Assembly: GCA_003604995.1 (NCBI GenBank) | Contig: QZJD01000069.1 | Location: 20,302 to 84,301 of the forward strand | Origin: Desulfobulbus sp. | GTDB taxonomy: Bacteria; Desulfobacterota; Desulfobulbia; Desulfobulbales; Desulfobulbaceae | DNA: 64,000 nucleotides | Direction of reading: 5' to 3' | In this document: in pieces, positions 41,991-50,464 of the stretch | Layout: the number at the start of each line of letters is the position of its first letter | Numbering within the stretch: position 1 is the first letter of the stretch | Made by a program: the position numbers and the translations under genes | Notes under the pieces: generated by a model | The model's database searches: none | What the model was told of the DNA's origin: nothing | The model's input: only the letters and a program-made list of their open reading frames with translations

Positions 41991-43601
41991 CTATGTTCCC
42001 GGGGGACCGGAAGTCTGCACCGCCCGACCCGCCTTGGCCGCGAACTGCTTGAAATTCTCGGCAAACATCCCGGCGAGCCGCCTGGCCTGGCGGTCATACT
42101 CCTGCTTCCGGCGCCAGGCGGCGCGGGGATTGAGCGTCTCGGCCGACACGCCCGGGCAGCTGAGCGGAACGTGCAGGCCGAAAAAGGCTTCCTGCTCGGT
42201 GGGCACGTCATCCAGAGAGCCGTCCAGCACTGCTCTGACCATGGACCTGGTCAGCGGCAGGGGAATGCGCTTGCCCGTGGAACAGCTGCCCCCGGTCCAG
42301 CCGGTATTGATCAGCCAGACCTGCGAACCGTGCCGGTCAAGCTTTTTGCCGAGCAGCTCCGCGTAGCGCAGGGGATGAAGCGGCATAAACGGAGCGCCGT
42401 AGCAGGCACTGAACACCGGCGTCGGCTCCTTGATTCCCCGCTCGGTGTCGGCCACCCGCGCCGTATAGCCGGAGAGAAAATGATAGATGGCCTGATCGCG
42501 GGTCAATCGGGCAATGGCCGGCAGGACGCCGAAGGCGTCCGCCGAGAGAAAAATGATGGTCTTCGGATGGCATCCCAGGCCACTCCTGCTGGCGTTGGGG
42601 ATTGCGGAAATGTGGTAGGACCCTCTGGTGTTTTCGGTAAAGGCGGCATCGTCATAGTCGACCTGCCTGGTGGCGGCATCCAGTGCCACATTTTCCAAAA
42701 TGGTGCCGAAACGCCTGGTGGCCCCATAGATCTCCGGTTCCCTTTCCCGGGAGAGGTGAAGCAGCTTGGCGTAACAGCCTCCTTCGAAGTTAAAGACCCC
42801 CTCGTCGCTCCAGCCATGCTCATCGTCGCCGATCAGGGTTCGACCGGCGTCGGAGGCGAGAGTGGTCTTGCCGGTACCGCTCAGCCCGAAAAACAGGGCG
42901 GTATCCTCGTCCCTGCCGCTGGTTGCCGAGCAGTGCATGGGCAGCACGCCCTGCTTGGGCATCAGGTAATTCATGATCGTGAAGACCGCCTTCTTTATCT
43001 CCCCGGCATAGCTGGTCCCCCCGATCAGCACGAGCCGTTTCTTGAAATTGATGAGGATGAAGGTCTCTGAACTGGTCCCGTCCAGGCTGGGCGAGGCATG
43101 GAAGCGGGGGGCATTGATCACGGTGAATTCGGGAACATGATTTGCCAGTTCCCTGGGGGTGGCCTGAAGGAACATGTTGCGGGCGAAAAGGCTGTGCCAG
43201 GCACACTGGGTGATGACCCGGATCGGCAACCGGTAATCGGGATCAGCGCCGACAAAACAATCCTGCACGAAAATATCGTGGGTCTGCAGATGCATGGCCA
43301 TCCGGGCATGCAGCTGATCGAAATACTTTTCGCTGATCGGGGGGTTGATCGTGCCCCAGTTGATGTCCTTCCTGGTTGATGATTCCTGGACAATAAACTT
43401 GTCGTCGGCGGAGCGGCCGGTATGATGGCCGGTGCGTACCGTGATCGGCCCGAGATGGGAAAGGCGTCCTTCTCCGCGGACCATGATCTTCTCGTAGAGA
43501 CGGGGGGTGGGGAGGTTCCAGAACTCCTCCCCCAAATTGGTCAGCCCGTGGTGTTCCAGACCGAATCGACTCCGGCGTCCCTGATTTTTCACCGATCTCA
43601 T
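41991..43601 (-). CDS. pckA: Phosphoenolpyruvate carboxykinase (ATP)
   Basis: A 536-residue enzyme that decarboxylates oxaloacetate to PEP using ATP (or the reverse), linking the TCA cycle and gluconeogenesis. Family motifs: substrate loop TVRTGHHTGRSADDK, P-loop GLSGTGKTT, metal/nucleotide site LIGDDEHGW, FNFEGGCYAK, and the adenine-binding region NTGWTGG. Length and motifs match the ATP-dependent type (about 530 aa), not the GTP type. The ATG at 43601 lies just after GGAG; an additional GGAGGG is further upstream. It is the first gene of a pair with the flavoprotein. Confidence 0.95.
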   Translation of the reverse strand: MRSVKNQGRRSRFGLEHHGLTNLGEEFWNLPTPRLYEKIMVRGEGRLSHLGPITVRTGHHTGRSADDKFIVQESSTRKDINWGTINPPISEKYFDQLHARMAMHLQTHDIFVQDCFVGADPDYRLPIRVITQCAWHSLFARNMFLQATPRELANHVPEFTVINAPRFHASPSLDGTSSETFILINFKKRLVLIGGTSYAGEIKKAVFTIMNYLMPKQGVLPMHCSATSGRDEDTALFFGLSGTGKTTLASDAGRTLIGDDEHGWSDEGVFNFEGGCYAKLLHLSREREPEIYGATRRFGTILENVALDAATRQVDYDDAAFTENTRGSYHISAIPNASRSGLGCHPKTIIFLSADAFGVLPAIARLTRDQAIYHFLSGYTARVADTERGIKEPTPVFSACYGAPFMPLHPLRYAELLGKKLDRHGSQVWLINTGWTGGSCSTGKRIPLPLTRSMVRAVLDGSLDDVPTEQEAFFGLHVPLSCPGVSAETLNPRAAWRRKQEYDRQARRLAGMFAENFKQFAAKAGRAVQTSGPPGT

Positions 43602-43769
43602 CTCCGCGCCCTCCGCTCTCTCGCAAAATCATCTCTTCCCATCATATACCTGAATCGGGCAGCTGTCCAATAACCCGTGGGGGCTTGCCGGGGACGGCGC
43701 GGCTTTCACCCGGAACGAGCGTATCCGCCAAAAAACCTCATGGGCTCGGATCCGCCGGGGGCCGGAGTT

Positions 43770-44279
43770 TCATTCCGGACAAAGGGATGTCCAGCCTGCG
43801 GGCAGCGAGGTCGTCTCCAGGGCAAGTTCAAAACAGAAGGCCTCCAAATCACCGACGCCGCAGTTCACCGACGAGGTGCGCCGGCCGGCCCTGACCTCCA
43901 GCAGTTCGTTGTCGAGAAAGGCAAGCAGGGCACGGGCCACCGTTTCTCTGAAGCCGGGACACTGCCCGTTGATCCTCCCGCAGAACGCCTGCAACCGCCG
44001 CCAATTGACCAGAGAGCGGGCCACCCCCCGGTAAATCCGCAGATCCCGGTTACGCGGATCCAGGTCCCGCAGAACGATTTCTTTTGCCCGGGCCAGAGCG
44101 GCCTGGTAAAGGAGCCGACGTTCATCGTCTCGCAACGTGAGATGCGGTCCGTCCTCGTCCTCGCTCAGAAAATAGAGGCTGGCGTGCAGGGCAATTTCTG
44201 GAATCTCGCCGGAATTGCGGACGAGAATAAGCTCCTCCTCCAGGAGGGCTTTGCGATCACTCTCCCTCGTTCCGATCAT
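43770..44279 (-). CDS. Conserved protein of unknown function at the end of the hemA operon
   Basis: A 169-residue soluble protein rich in charged residues and Leu, probably helical: ESDRKALLEEELILVRNSGE, later LRDLDPRNRDLRIYRGVARS and ALLAFLDNELLEVRAG. I do not recognise a domain. The ATG at 44279 overlaps the 3' end of hemA by 23 bp, so it is probably translationally coupled. The longer open frame to 44354 would overlap hemA more deeply. Four cysteines are scattered (GQCPG, NCGVG, AFCFE, SLCPE). The location suggests a role connected to tetrapyrrole or cytochrome assembly, but nothing in the sequence proves it. Confidence 0.55.
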   Translation of the reverse strand: MIGTRESDRKALLEEELILVRNSGEIPEIALHASLYFLSEDEDGPHLTLRDDERRLLYQAALARAKEIVLRDLDPRNRDLRIYRGVARSLVNWRRLQAFCGRINGQCPGFRETVARALLAFLDNELLEVRAGRRTSSVNCGVGDLEAFCFELALETTSLPAGWTSLCPE

Positions 44280-45567
44280 CCGGATTCCCGTTGCTCCCTT
44301 CCAACCGAAAAAGATCGCGCACCATGTTGATCCGAGTCCGCCGATCCGTGCCATGGTCGTTGCTCTCGCTTTTCAAAAACTGCAAAGGATGGTGGAGCAT
44401 CTTGTTGACAATGGCCGAGGCCATCTTCTCGATGGACTTCTGCTCGGCTGGTTCCAGGTTGCGCAGCCGGGCCAGGGTCTTTTCCAGTTCGCCCCGGCAG
44501 ATCGCCTCCGCCATCCGCCGCAGCTCGACAATGGTCGGGGTGGCCTCCATGTTTTCCAGCCAGCCGCTGAATTTAAGGGTTTCCTCGGCGACGATCCGCT
44601 CCGCCCTGACCGCTTCGCGGTCCCGTTCGGCCCTGTTCATCTCCACCACGTTGGTCAGGTCATCGATATCATAGAGATAGACGTTGTCCAGGTCGTTGAT
44701 GTCCTGATCCAGATCCCTGGGGACGGCGATATCGATGAAAAAGAGCGGGCGCTGGCGGCGCTCGCGCATCACCGGCTTGATGTCCTCCTTGCCGAGGATG
44801 GTCCCGGTGGCGCCGGTGGAACTGATGATGATGTCCACATTGAGCAGCTGGTCCTTCAGCTCCTCAAGGGAGGCGGCCTCACCGTTGAAGCGGCGGGCCA
44901 GCTTGACCGCCCGCTCCAGGGTCCGGTTGACCACCACCACCTTGGCCACCCCCTGACCGATCAAATGCTCCGCGGCCAGTTCCGCCATCTCGCCCGCGCC
45001 GATCAGCATCACCCGTTTGTCGTCCAGCTGACCGAAGATCTTGCGGGCCAGTTCCACCGCCGCGTAGCTGATGGACACCGCGCTGGCGCCGATGCGCGTT
45101 TCGGTGCGCACCCGCTTGGCCACAAAAAAGGCCTTGTGCAACAACTTGTTCAGGACCAGGCCGCTGCACTTCATCTCAGCGGCATGGCGGTAGGCCTCCT
45201 TGAGCTGGCCCAGGATCTGCGCCTCGCCCACGATCATGGAGTCCAGGCTGGAGGCGACCATGAACAGGTGCCGCACCGCCTCCTCGTTCGCATACTGGTA
45301 GACATACCTGGCCAGTTCCTCGGCCGGCACGGCCTTGCCGAAAAGCAGGGCCAGTACCGCGGCCCTGGTCTCGGCGGGATCATCGGTGGTATAGAGGACT
45401 TCCACCCGGTTGCAGGTGGAGAGGAGATAATATTCCTTCAGCCCGGCAATTTCGCCGAGCGCGCTGAGCGGTTCGGCATAGCCCCCGGCCAGGGCCATCT
45501 TTTCCCGGACAGCGAGGGGGGTGGTCTTATGGTTGACGCCGAGCAGGACGATGGACTCACTTGGCAT
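44257..45567 (-). CDS. hemA: Glutamyl-tRNA reductase
   Basis: A 436-residue enzyme that reduces Glu-tRNA to glutamate-1-semialdehyde, the first step of C5 tetrapyrrole synthesis. It shows the N-terminal GVNHKTTPLAVREK, the catalytic Cys in LLSTCNRVEVL, SSLDSMIVGEAQILGQ, the NADPH-binding GAGEMAELAAEHL and a C-terminal dimerisation helix. It starts 11 bp inside the 3' end of the ccsA-type gene, so the operon order is methyltransferase, siroheme dehydrogenase, ccsA, hemA. Genes that consume haem for cytochromes are thus coupled to tetrapyrrole supply. Confidence 0.96.
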   Translation of the reverse strand: MPSESIVLLGVNHKTTPLAVREKMALAGGYAEPLSALGEIAGLKEYYLLSTCNRVEVLYTTDDPAETRAAVLALLFGKAVPAEELARYVYQYANEEAVRHLFMVASSLDSMIVGEAQILGQLKEAYRHAAEMKCSGLVLNKLLHKAFFVAKRVRTETRIGASAVSISYAAVELARKIFGQLDDKRVMLIGAGEMAELAAEHLIGQGVAKVVVVNRTLERAVKLARRFNGEAASLEELKDQLLNVDIIISSTGATGTILGKEDIKPVMRERRQRPLFFIDIAVPRDLDQDINDLDNVYLYDIDDLTNVVEMNRAERDREAVRAERIVAEETLKFSGWLENMEATPTIVELRRMAEAICRGELEKTLARLRNLEPAEQKSIEKMASAIVNKMLHHPLQFLKSESNDHGTDRRTRINMVRDLFRLEGSNGNPDDRNEGE

Positions 45568-46375
45568 AGGAATGGATTCCGCCCAGCAGATAGTTGACGC
45601 CCCACAGGGTAAAAAGCACGGCCAGAAAGGCGACGATGGTCATGATCGCCGCCGGCCGCCCCCGCCAGCCCACGGTAAAACGAAGATGCACCAAGGCCGC
45701 GTAGAGGAACCAGGTGATCAGGGACCAGGTTTCCTTGGGATCCCAGTGCCAATAGGCACCCCACGCCTGCTTGGCCCATACCGAACCGGAGATGATCCCC
45801 AGGGTCAGGAGCGGGAATCCCACGGACAGGCAGTGCTGGTTCAGTTTGTCCAGGGCCTCCAAAGACGGCAGGCGGGAGAAGAACAGGCCGAAGCGCTTGC
45901 GCTTGATTTCGCGTTCCTGCAGCAAGTACATGATGCCGCCGATGCAGGCCAGCCCCAGGAATCCGTCGGCGATGATGGAAATTGACGCATGGACCGGCAG
46001 CCACCAGCTCTGCAAGGCCGGTACCAGAGGCAGGATCTCCCGGGAAGCCAGGGCGGCGATCAGCATGAACCCGACGGTCAGGATGCTGACAAAGGTGCCG
46101 AAATTCTTGACCGTATAGCGCCAGCGAAACGAGAGATATCCCCAGGCGATGGCCCAGGCGAAAAAGGAGACCGTTTCGTGCTGGGAGGTGATGGGGGTGT
46201 GACCCGCTTCAAAATAACGGGCGATGATATTCAGGGTATGAAGAATCGCGCCGGTGGTGAATATCCCCCGGGCCACCGTACGGACCCTGTTGTTCTGGGA
46301 GACAAAAAAGCCGACGTACGCCGCCATGGCCAGAAAATACACGACAAAACTGATCTGAAACAGCGGGTAGCTCAT
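45557..46375 (-). CDS. ccsA: System II cytochrome c biogenesis protein CcsA (CcsB/ResC type)
   Basis: A 272-residue integral membrane protein with about eight transmembrane helices. The WWD-like signature is WGAYWHWDPKETWSLITW (about 200-218), which positions haem for attachment to apocytochromes. Other conserved His residues are in SQHETVSFFAWA and WLPVHASISIIADG. It delivers or ligates haem to CxxCH motifs, so it should serve the many cytochromes in this region. Start ATG 46375 overlaps the preceding gene (ATGA). Its partner CcsB/ResB is not in the window. Confidence 0.9.
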   Translation of the reverse strand: MSYPLFQISFVVYFLAMAAYVGFFVSQNNRVRTVARGIFTTGAILHTLNIIARYFEAGHTPITSQHETVSFFAWAIAWGYLSFRWRYTVKNFGTFVSILTVGFMLIAALASREILPLVPALQSWWLPVHASISIIADGFLGLACIGGIMYLLQEREIKRKRFGLFFSRLPSLEALDKLNQHCLSVGFPLLTLGIISGSVWAKQAWGAYWHWDPKETWSLITWFLYAALVHLRFTVGWRGRPAAIMTIVAFLAVLFTLWGVNYLLGGIHSYAK

Positions 46376-47037
46376 GCGATATCCAGTTTCAAGGCTTTGC
46401 ACTCCAGGTCCAGGCCGGGCCCAAGCACGCTCCGCAGATGCGCCCGCAGGGTATCGATCTCGCCCCTGCGTATCCACGCAACTATATCGTCATGGAGAAT
46501 TTTTTTATAGATTTTTTTCCGCTGCGCCTGCGAATACCCGCCCCCAACCACCTGGCGCCGGACCTGGGCCATGAGGTTCAGCAGCACCTCGTATTCCGGC
46601 CCGAACTCCCCCTCGAGCCGCGCTCTGATCATGGCGGCCACCGCCGGGCTCTTGCCGCCGGTGGCTATGGCAATGGTCAGATCCCCCCGGCGCAGGGCGG
46701 CGGGTACCTGAAAATCGCAGCAATGCGGATCATCCGCCACATTGACCAGCTGTCCGTTGCCGGCCGCCTGTCGACAAATCTCCGCCTGCACTGCCCGATC
46801 ATCGGTGACCGCAAAGACCAGCAGGGCGCCGGCGAGATCTTCCGGGGCATATGTTTTCCGCTGCCAGTCGATTCTCTTCTCATCTGCCAGCTCCGCCAAC
46901 TCCGGCTCGACCCGCGGACTGATCAAGCGGACCCTTGCCTCCGCGGCAAGCAATCCCTGAACCTTGCGCAGGGCTACCTCGCCGCCGCCGATTACCACGC
47001 ACAGCCTGTTCTTGATATCGAGGCAGACGGGATACAC
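46372..47037 (-). CDS. Precorrin-2 dehydrogenase / sirohydrochlorin ferrochelatase
   Basis: A 221-residue CysG N-terminal/Met8-type protein: NAD-binding LCVVIGGGEVALRKVQGLL near the N-terminus, VFAVTDDRAVQAEICRQA, and the catalytic region NVADDPHCCDFQVPA with RGDLTIAIATGGKSPAVAA. It makes sirohydrochlorin and possibly inserts iron to give siroheme. In sulfate-reducing bacteria siroheme serves sulfite reductase and is also a precursor of haem by the AhbABCD route (established for the group). The start is GTG 47037. It is 12 bp after the methyltransferase gene and overlaps ccsA by 4 bp. Confidence 0.9.
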   Translation of the reverse strand: MYPVCLDIKNRLCVVIGGGEVALRKVQGLLAAEARVRLISPRVEPELAELADEKRIDWQRKTYAPEDLAGALLVFAVTDDRAVQAEICRQAAGNGQLVNVADDPHCCDFQVPAALRRGDLTIAIATGGKSPAVAAMIRARLEGEFGPEYEVLLNLMAQVRRQVVGGGYSQAQRKKIYKKILHDDIVAWIRRGEIDTLRAHLRSVLGPGLDLECKALKLDIA

Positions 47038-47049
47038 AGCCGGGACCGC

Positions 47050-47742
47050 CTAACCTCTGGGAGTGAGCCTGTTCAACAGGATCTCCCGGTCCTCGTCCAG
47101 GTTGCGCAAGGTGCGCTTTGACGCGGCGATGACATACTCCGCCTCGGCCATTTCCAGAAAGGGCCGCAGGCTCTGTCGCCGGATATCATGGGCCAGATAG
47201 ACCACCCCGCCGGGCTTGAGCGCCCCGCGCATCACCTGCAGGAGCGGCGCAAAAAATTCCTCGCGAAAGAGAATCTCGGCCCCGACGATGATATCGAACC
47301 GCTCCATGGGAGGGGGGGCCAACCAGTCCAGCAGCAGGCAGTCGACATCGGTGACCCCGCTCGCCGCCGCGCTGACCCGCTCGAACTCGAGAATATGCTC
47401 TTCATAATCGGTCAGGGTTACGCTACAGCCGGCAGCTGCGGCGGCAAGACCGGGCGCGCCGAGCCCCGCGCCGAGTTCGAGCAGGCGGGTGCCCGGGGCG
47501 AATTGCTGGGCGGCCAGGTACTGGGCAAGGACAATGGCGGCTTCCCACAGCTTGACCCAGAAGGGAAAGGTGGAAGGATCCTTCAGCGGGTCCTTGCCGG
47601 CAAGCAACGGCTCCAGATCGGTCACCTTGAGCAGGTTCAGCCGTACCGGCCCCAGCTCCAGGGGATCAAAAGCCACCCGGTACTCGTTCCTCAACTTCTG
47701 ATACAGCGCCTGCTCTACGGCAGGCAAGGTCTGCGGATCCAT
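47050..47742 (-). CDS. Class I SAM-dependent methyltransferase (Methyltransf_16-like)
   Basis: A 230-residue protein with the SAM-binding motif LLELGAGLGAPGLAAAAAG (about 87-105), followed by TLTDYEEHILE and VGAEILFREEFFAPLLQ. The layout resembles the EEF2KMT/METTL21 family of protein lysine methyltransferases, but the substrate cannot be predicted. It is not a known tetrapyrrole enzyme. GAGAGGAG precedes the ATG at 47742. It is the first gene of the operon that continues with siroheme dehydrogenase, ccsA and hemA, 51 bp downstream of uppP. Confidence 0.82.
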   Translation of the reverse strand: MDPQTLPAVEQALYQKLRNEYRVAFDPLELGPVRLNLLKVTDLEPLLAGKDPLKDPSTFPFWVKLWEAAIVLAQYLAAQQFAPGTRLLELGAGLGAPGLAAAAAGCSVTLTDYEEHILEFERVSAAASGVTDVDCLLLDWLAPPPMERFDIIVGAEILFREEFFAPLLQVMRGALKPGGVVYLAHDIRRQSLRPFLEMAEAEYVIAASKRTLRNLDEDREILLNRLTPRG

Positions 47743-47793
47743 GCACTCCTCTCTTGAATTGCTCCCTGCCCCGCCGCCTGCGGATCTCGACGA

Positions 47794-48612
47794 TCAGCCA
47801 AGGAATTGCCAGGCAAGACCGAGACCGGAAACCGCCAGGCAGTAATAACCGAACCAGAACAGTTTACCCTGCCGGGCAATACTCAGCAACAGGACAATCG
47901 CCCCGTATCCGGTTATCAGGGAAGCAAAGGTACCGGCGGCGATGGCGACGAACTCCGCAGCCGGAAGCGGAGCGGCAAAAACATCCCCCACCTCGAGGAC
48001 CACGGCGCCGACAATGGCTGGAATCGACATGATAAAGGAAAAACGGGCTGCCGTTTCCCGGTTGATACCGAGCAGCATTCCGGTGAAAATAGTACTGCCG
48101 CTGCGGGACAGGCCGGGGAGAATGGCCATGGCCTGCGCGCCTCCGATGGCCAGCGCCCGCGCCCAGGTCACCTCGGCCCCTTTTTCTCGCAGAAACGGAG
48201 TCAGCAGCATGAGGATTCCGGAGACCGCCAGCATGACATAGGCGACAAGGACGCTGTCGAAGATCACTTCGACAGCGTCCTTGAAAAAAAGACCGACCAC
48301 CACCGCCGGGAGGGTAGCCACGACAATATTGACGTCCCAGCGAAAAAAACGGGCAAGCTCGGGATCCGCGCGACGGACGGCAGGCGAAACAAACAGGGCC
48401 CTGACCATCTGCCGCAGTTCGTTCTTGAAAACGAGCAGAACCGCGAACAGGGTTCCGCAGTGGAGGGCCACCTCAAAAAAAATGCCCGGCTTATGAAAGC
48501 CGAGGATCTGGGCGCCGATGACCAGATGGCCGGAGCTGGAGACCGGGAGAAACTCGGTGAGCCCCTGCACCATGCCCAGGAGGACCGCCTTCAGCACTGT
48601 CAACAGATCCAT
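47794..48612 (-). CDS. uppP: Undecaprenyl-diphosphatase
   Basis: A 272-residue inner-membrane enzyme (BacA/UppP) that recycles undecaprenyl pyrophosphate to the lipid carrier for peptidoglycan. Motif 1 is MVQGLTEFLPVSSSGHL (catalytic Glu and Ser/His) and motif 2 is LPGLSRSGSTIFTGMLLG. Length and the eight or so hydrophobic helices match the family. It lies 51 bp upstream of the methyltransferase gene in the same direction, and a terminator separates it from the gene before it. Confidence 0.95.
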   Translation of the reverse strand: MDLLTVLKAVLLGMVQGLTEFLPVSSSGHLVIGAQILGFHKPGIFFEVALHCGTLFAVLLVFKNELRQMVRALFVSPAVRRADPELARFFRWDVNIVVATLPAVVVGLFFKDAVEVIFDSVLVAYVMLAVSGILMLLTPFLREKGAEVTWARALAIGGAQAMAILPGLSRSGSTIFTGMLLGINRETAARFSFIMSIPAIVGAVVLEVGDVFAAPLPAAEFVAIAAGTFASLITGYGAIVLLLSIARQGKLFWFGYYCLAVSGLGLAWQFLG

Positions 48613-48625
48613 GCCCGCCCTTGAA

Positions 48626-48667
48626 AATAAAAAAAGAGTCGGTTGATGCGCGCATCAACCGACTCTT
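48626..48667 (-). terminator. Strong Rho-independent terminator
   Basis: A 17-bp perfect palindrome, AAGAGTCGGTTGATGCG (48634-48650) followed by its complement (48651-48667), has a T-rich tract on the minus strand (complement of 48626-48635). It ends leftward transcription from the small secreted protein gene and insulates uppP. Confidence 0.85.
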
Positions 48668-48691
48668 GCGAATGACAAAAGACGAAGGAAA

Positions 48692-48892
48692 TCAGCAGCC
48701 TTCGACAGCCTTCTTAGCCTTCTTGCCCTTTACTTCCACGGCATCCCCGGCTTTCAGCTTATCGGCGCCGTCACAGGTCAGGGTTACCTTGTCCCCGTCA
48801 ACACTGTCGACGGTGCATTTTGCAGCCATGACCATCCCGGCTGAGCTCAAGGCGAATGCCACTACCAATACTGCGGTTACCAGCTTTTTCAT
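48692..48892 (-). CDS. Small secreted Lys-rich protein
   Basis: A 66-residue protein with a clear signal peptide (MKKLVTAVLVVAFALSSAGM, mature start near AAKC). The mature part is only about 43 residues: KCTVDSVDGDKVTLTCDGAD, then KLKAGDAVEVKGKKAKKA and a final GC. This pattern suggests a tiny beta-barrel (OB/SH3-like) with a possible disulfide. I do not recognise a named family. AAAAGGAG lies 6-7 bp before the ATG, so it is probably highly translated. A strong terminator follows, so it is monocistronic. Confidence 0.72.
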   Translation of the reverse strand: MKKLVTAVLVVAFALSSAGMVMAAKCTVDSVDGDKVTLTCDGADKLKAGDAVEVKGKKAKKAVEGC

Positions 48893-49030
48893 GTTTTTCT
48901 CCTTTTGCTGAAATTAAAACAGATTCCCCCTGCCCAAAACCTCGTAAGGTGATCAAACTTATTCCGTTGTTTTCTCCTTGTCAAGTAAAACCCGGGAGAT
49001 TTTCGATGAATGACGCCTCATTTTTTATCT

Positions 49031-49211
49031 AGAGCCTCTTGCAAAATGAACGTCGCCGCGAGATCGAGAGAAAAATATTCCGGGTAAGGATGAGTTGTGA
49101 AATCGCCCGGAAGCGAAGCAGCGCTCCGTTGAGGACGATTTCACAAGGAAGACGCCGCCCGGGATATTTTTAGCCGATCGGAGCAGGTCGGTCATTTTGC
49201 AAGAGGCACTC
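49031..49211. mobile_element. Miniature inverted-repeat element (about 180 bp)
   Basis: GCCTCTTGCAAAATGA (49034-49049) is repeated in reverse at 49192-49207, with AGA/TCT flanks. Inside are nested palindromes: TTGTGAAATCG facing CGATTTCACAA, and AAAAATATTCCGGG facing CCCGGGATATTTTT. There is no open frame, so it is non-autonomous (MITE-like) or a structured repeat. It occupies most of the gap 48893-49210 and abuts the stop of the TlpA-like gene. A 23-bp core (49113-49135) is shared with the element at 60279-60459. Confidence 0.65.
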
Positions 49212-49693
49212 TATAAAAGAGAAACGATATCCTTTTCCAGGAGGGAATGGGGCACATAGCCGGGATAGCGCTTGACCACTTCTCCCTTCCGGTTAATCAG
49301 AAACGAGGTCGGGACGCCCACCACCCCGCCGAAATCCCGGGCCGTTTTCGAACCTGCCATGAGAACCGGATAGTTAATGCTCTCTTTTTCAATGAGTTTG
49401 ACCACCACGGAAGCCCCTTTTTCATCCATGGACAGGCCGATCACCGAAAAACCCTTGGCGGCATGGTCGTTCTGCAACCGGATCAGACTCGGAATCTCCT
49501 GGCGGCAGGGCGGACACCAGGTGGTAAAAAAGGTGATAAGCAAAACCTTGCCCTGGAAGCTGGTGCTGTCTACATTTTTCCCATCCAAGGCCGAAGCCAG
49601 TGAAAAGTCGGGCAGCTTCTCGACCGCCGCCCCAGAGCCGGCGGCCATCATCAGAATGGTTACGCCAAGCAGCACCATGGATATTTTCTTCAT
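49211..49693 (-). CDS. TlpA/ResA-like thioredoxin-fold protein
   Basis: A 160-residue exported thiol-disulfide oxidoreductase. Signal peptide (MVLLGVTILMMAAGSGAAVE), then a TlpA/AhpC-TSA fold with redox motif TTWCPPCRQEIP (about 61-72) and GVVGVPTSFLINRKG with the cis-Pro. Such proteins keep apocytochrome CxxCH cysteines reduced before haem attachment. That would fit a genome with many cytochromes and System II maturation, but it is not encoded next to ccsA. Start ATG 49693 (MKKIS) is chosen because it gives a signal peptide. The last codons touch the miniature element. Confidence 0.88.
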   Translation of the reverse strand: MKKISMVLLGVTILMMAAGSGAAVEKLPDFSLASALDGKNVDSTSFQGKVLLITFFTTWCPPCRQEIPSLIRLQNDHAAKGFSVIGLSMDEKGASVVVKLIEKESINYPVLMAGSKTARDFGGVVGVPTSFLINRKGEVVKRYPGYVPHSLLEKDIVSLL

Positions 49694-49843
49694 CACCTGC
49701 CTGCCCCGTGGTCTCATGTCCTTGCCTGAAAAAAAATTTATCCGAAGAGGCTTGCGCCCGCCACACAGGCCGGGTGTTTCACCGTACCGCACTCTTTTTC
49801 GGCACGGGCCCACTGCGTTACCAATTTTATATATTATGCATTC

Positions 49844-50464
49844 TCATCCGCTCTGACAACCATTATCATCGCTGCGGCTGAGCCCGCGCAGGTCCGCCGG
49901 GCAATTCAGGTTGCGCCAGGAACCATGCAGTTGCGCAGGCGGCTGCGGGGTGACCACTCCGGCCTGACCCGCAAGCCGGCTGAGCCTGGCGGATCCGCCG
50001 GCAGCCAGACCTTCCAACAGATCCCGGCAGCGGCGATCATAGTAGGCCAGCAACGGCTCGACCTGACCATCTCCCAGCAGGTCGGGGATCACCGCCCGCA
50101 CCTCAGGACCGCGACAGGACAGCAGCCAGAGCAGCGCCTCCCGCTCAAGATAAGGCATATCGCAGGCCGCGACCAGCCAGGACGCTTGCGGATGCCCCCG
50201 GAATGCCGCCAGTACTCCGGCCAGAGGCCCCTGCAAACCGGGGACATCGGTCAGCACCGGCAACGCGGCAAGGGACGGCGGAGCTTCCCCCCGGCCGACC
50301 AGAACGACCTGCTCGACCAGCCCCTGGAATTGCCGAACGATCAGTTCAAGCCAGGTTTGCCCCTCCATGGGGATCAAATGTTTCGGCCTGCCCATCCTGG
50401 TGCTCCGCCCGCCGATGAGCACGCACCCCCAGACCGGCGCGGGTCCGGTCACGTCCTGAGCCAT
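49844..50464 (-). CDS. mobA: Molybdenum cofactor guanylyltransferase
   Basis: A 206-residue nucleotidyltransferase that joins GMP to molybdopterin to give the bis-MGD form. The N-terminal signature is VLIGGRSTRMGRPKHL (about 15-30; family consensus LAGGxSxRMGxDK), with DVPGLQGPLAGVLAAF, and DMPYL as the metal-binding acidic motif. MGD is needed by DMSO-reductase-family enzymes such as formate dehydrogenases. GAGG lies 8 bp before the ATG. The start overlaps the end of mqnD by 16 bp, so it is co-transcribed with the menaquinone genes. Confidence 0.88.
   Translation of the reverse strand: MAQDVTGPAPVWGCVLIGGRSTRMGRPKHLIPMEGQTWLELIVRQFQGLVEQVVLVGRGEAPPSLAALPVLTDVPGLQGPLAGVLAAFRGHPQASWLVAACDMPYLEREALLWLLSCRGPEVRAVIPDLLGDGQVEPLLAYYDRRCRDLLEGLAAGGSARLSRLAGQAGVVTPQPPAQLHGSWRNLNCPADLRGLSRSDDNGCQSG

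Noticed and set aside
41085-43070. 661-codon frame opposite the flavoprotein and pckA genes
   Set aside because: It crosses two well-supported genes and shows no domain or ribosome binding site.
48634-48667. 34-bp perfect palindrome considered as a protein-binding site or attachment site
   Set aside because: It lies just after a stop codon and is followed by a T tract on that strand, so a terminator explains it fully.
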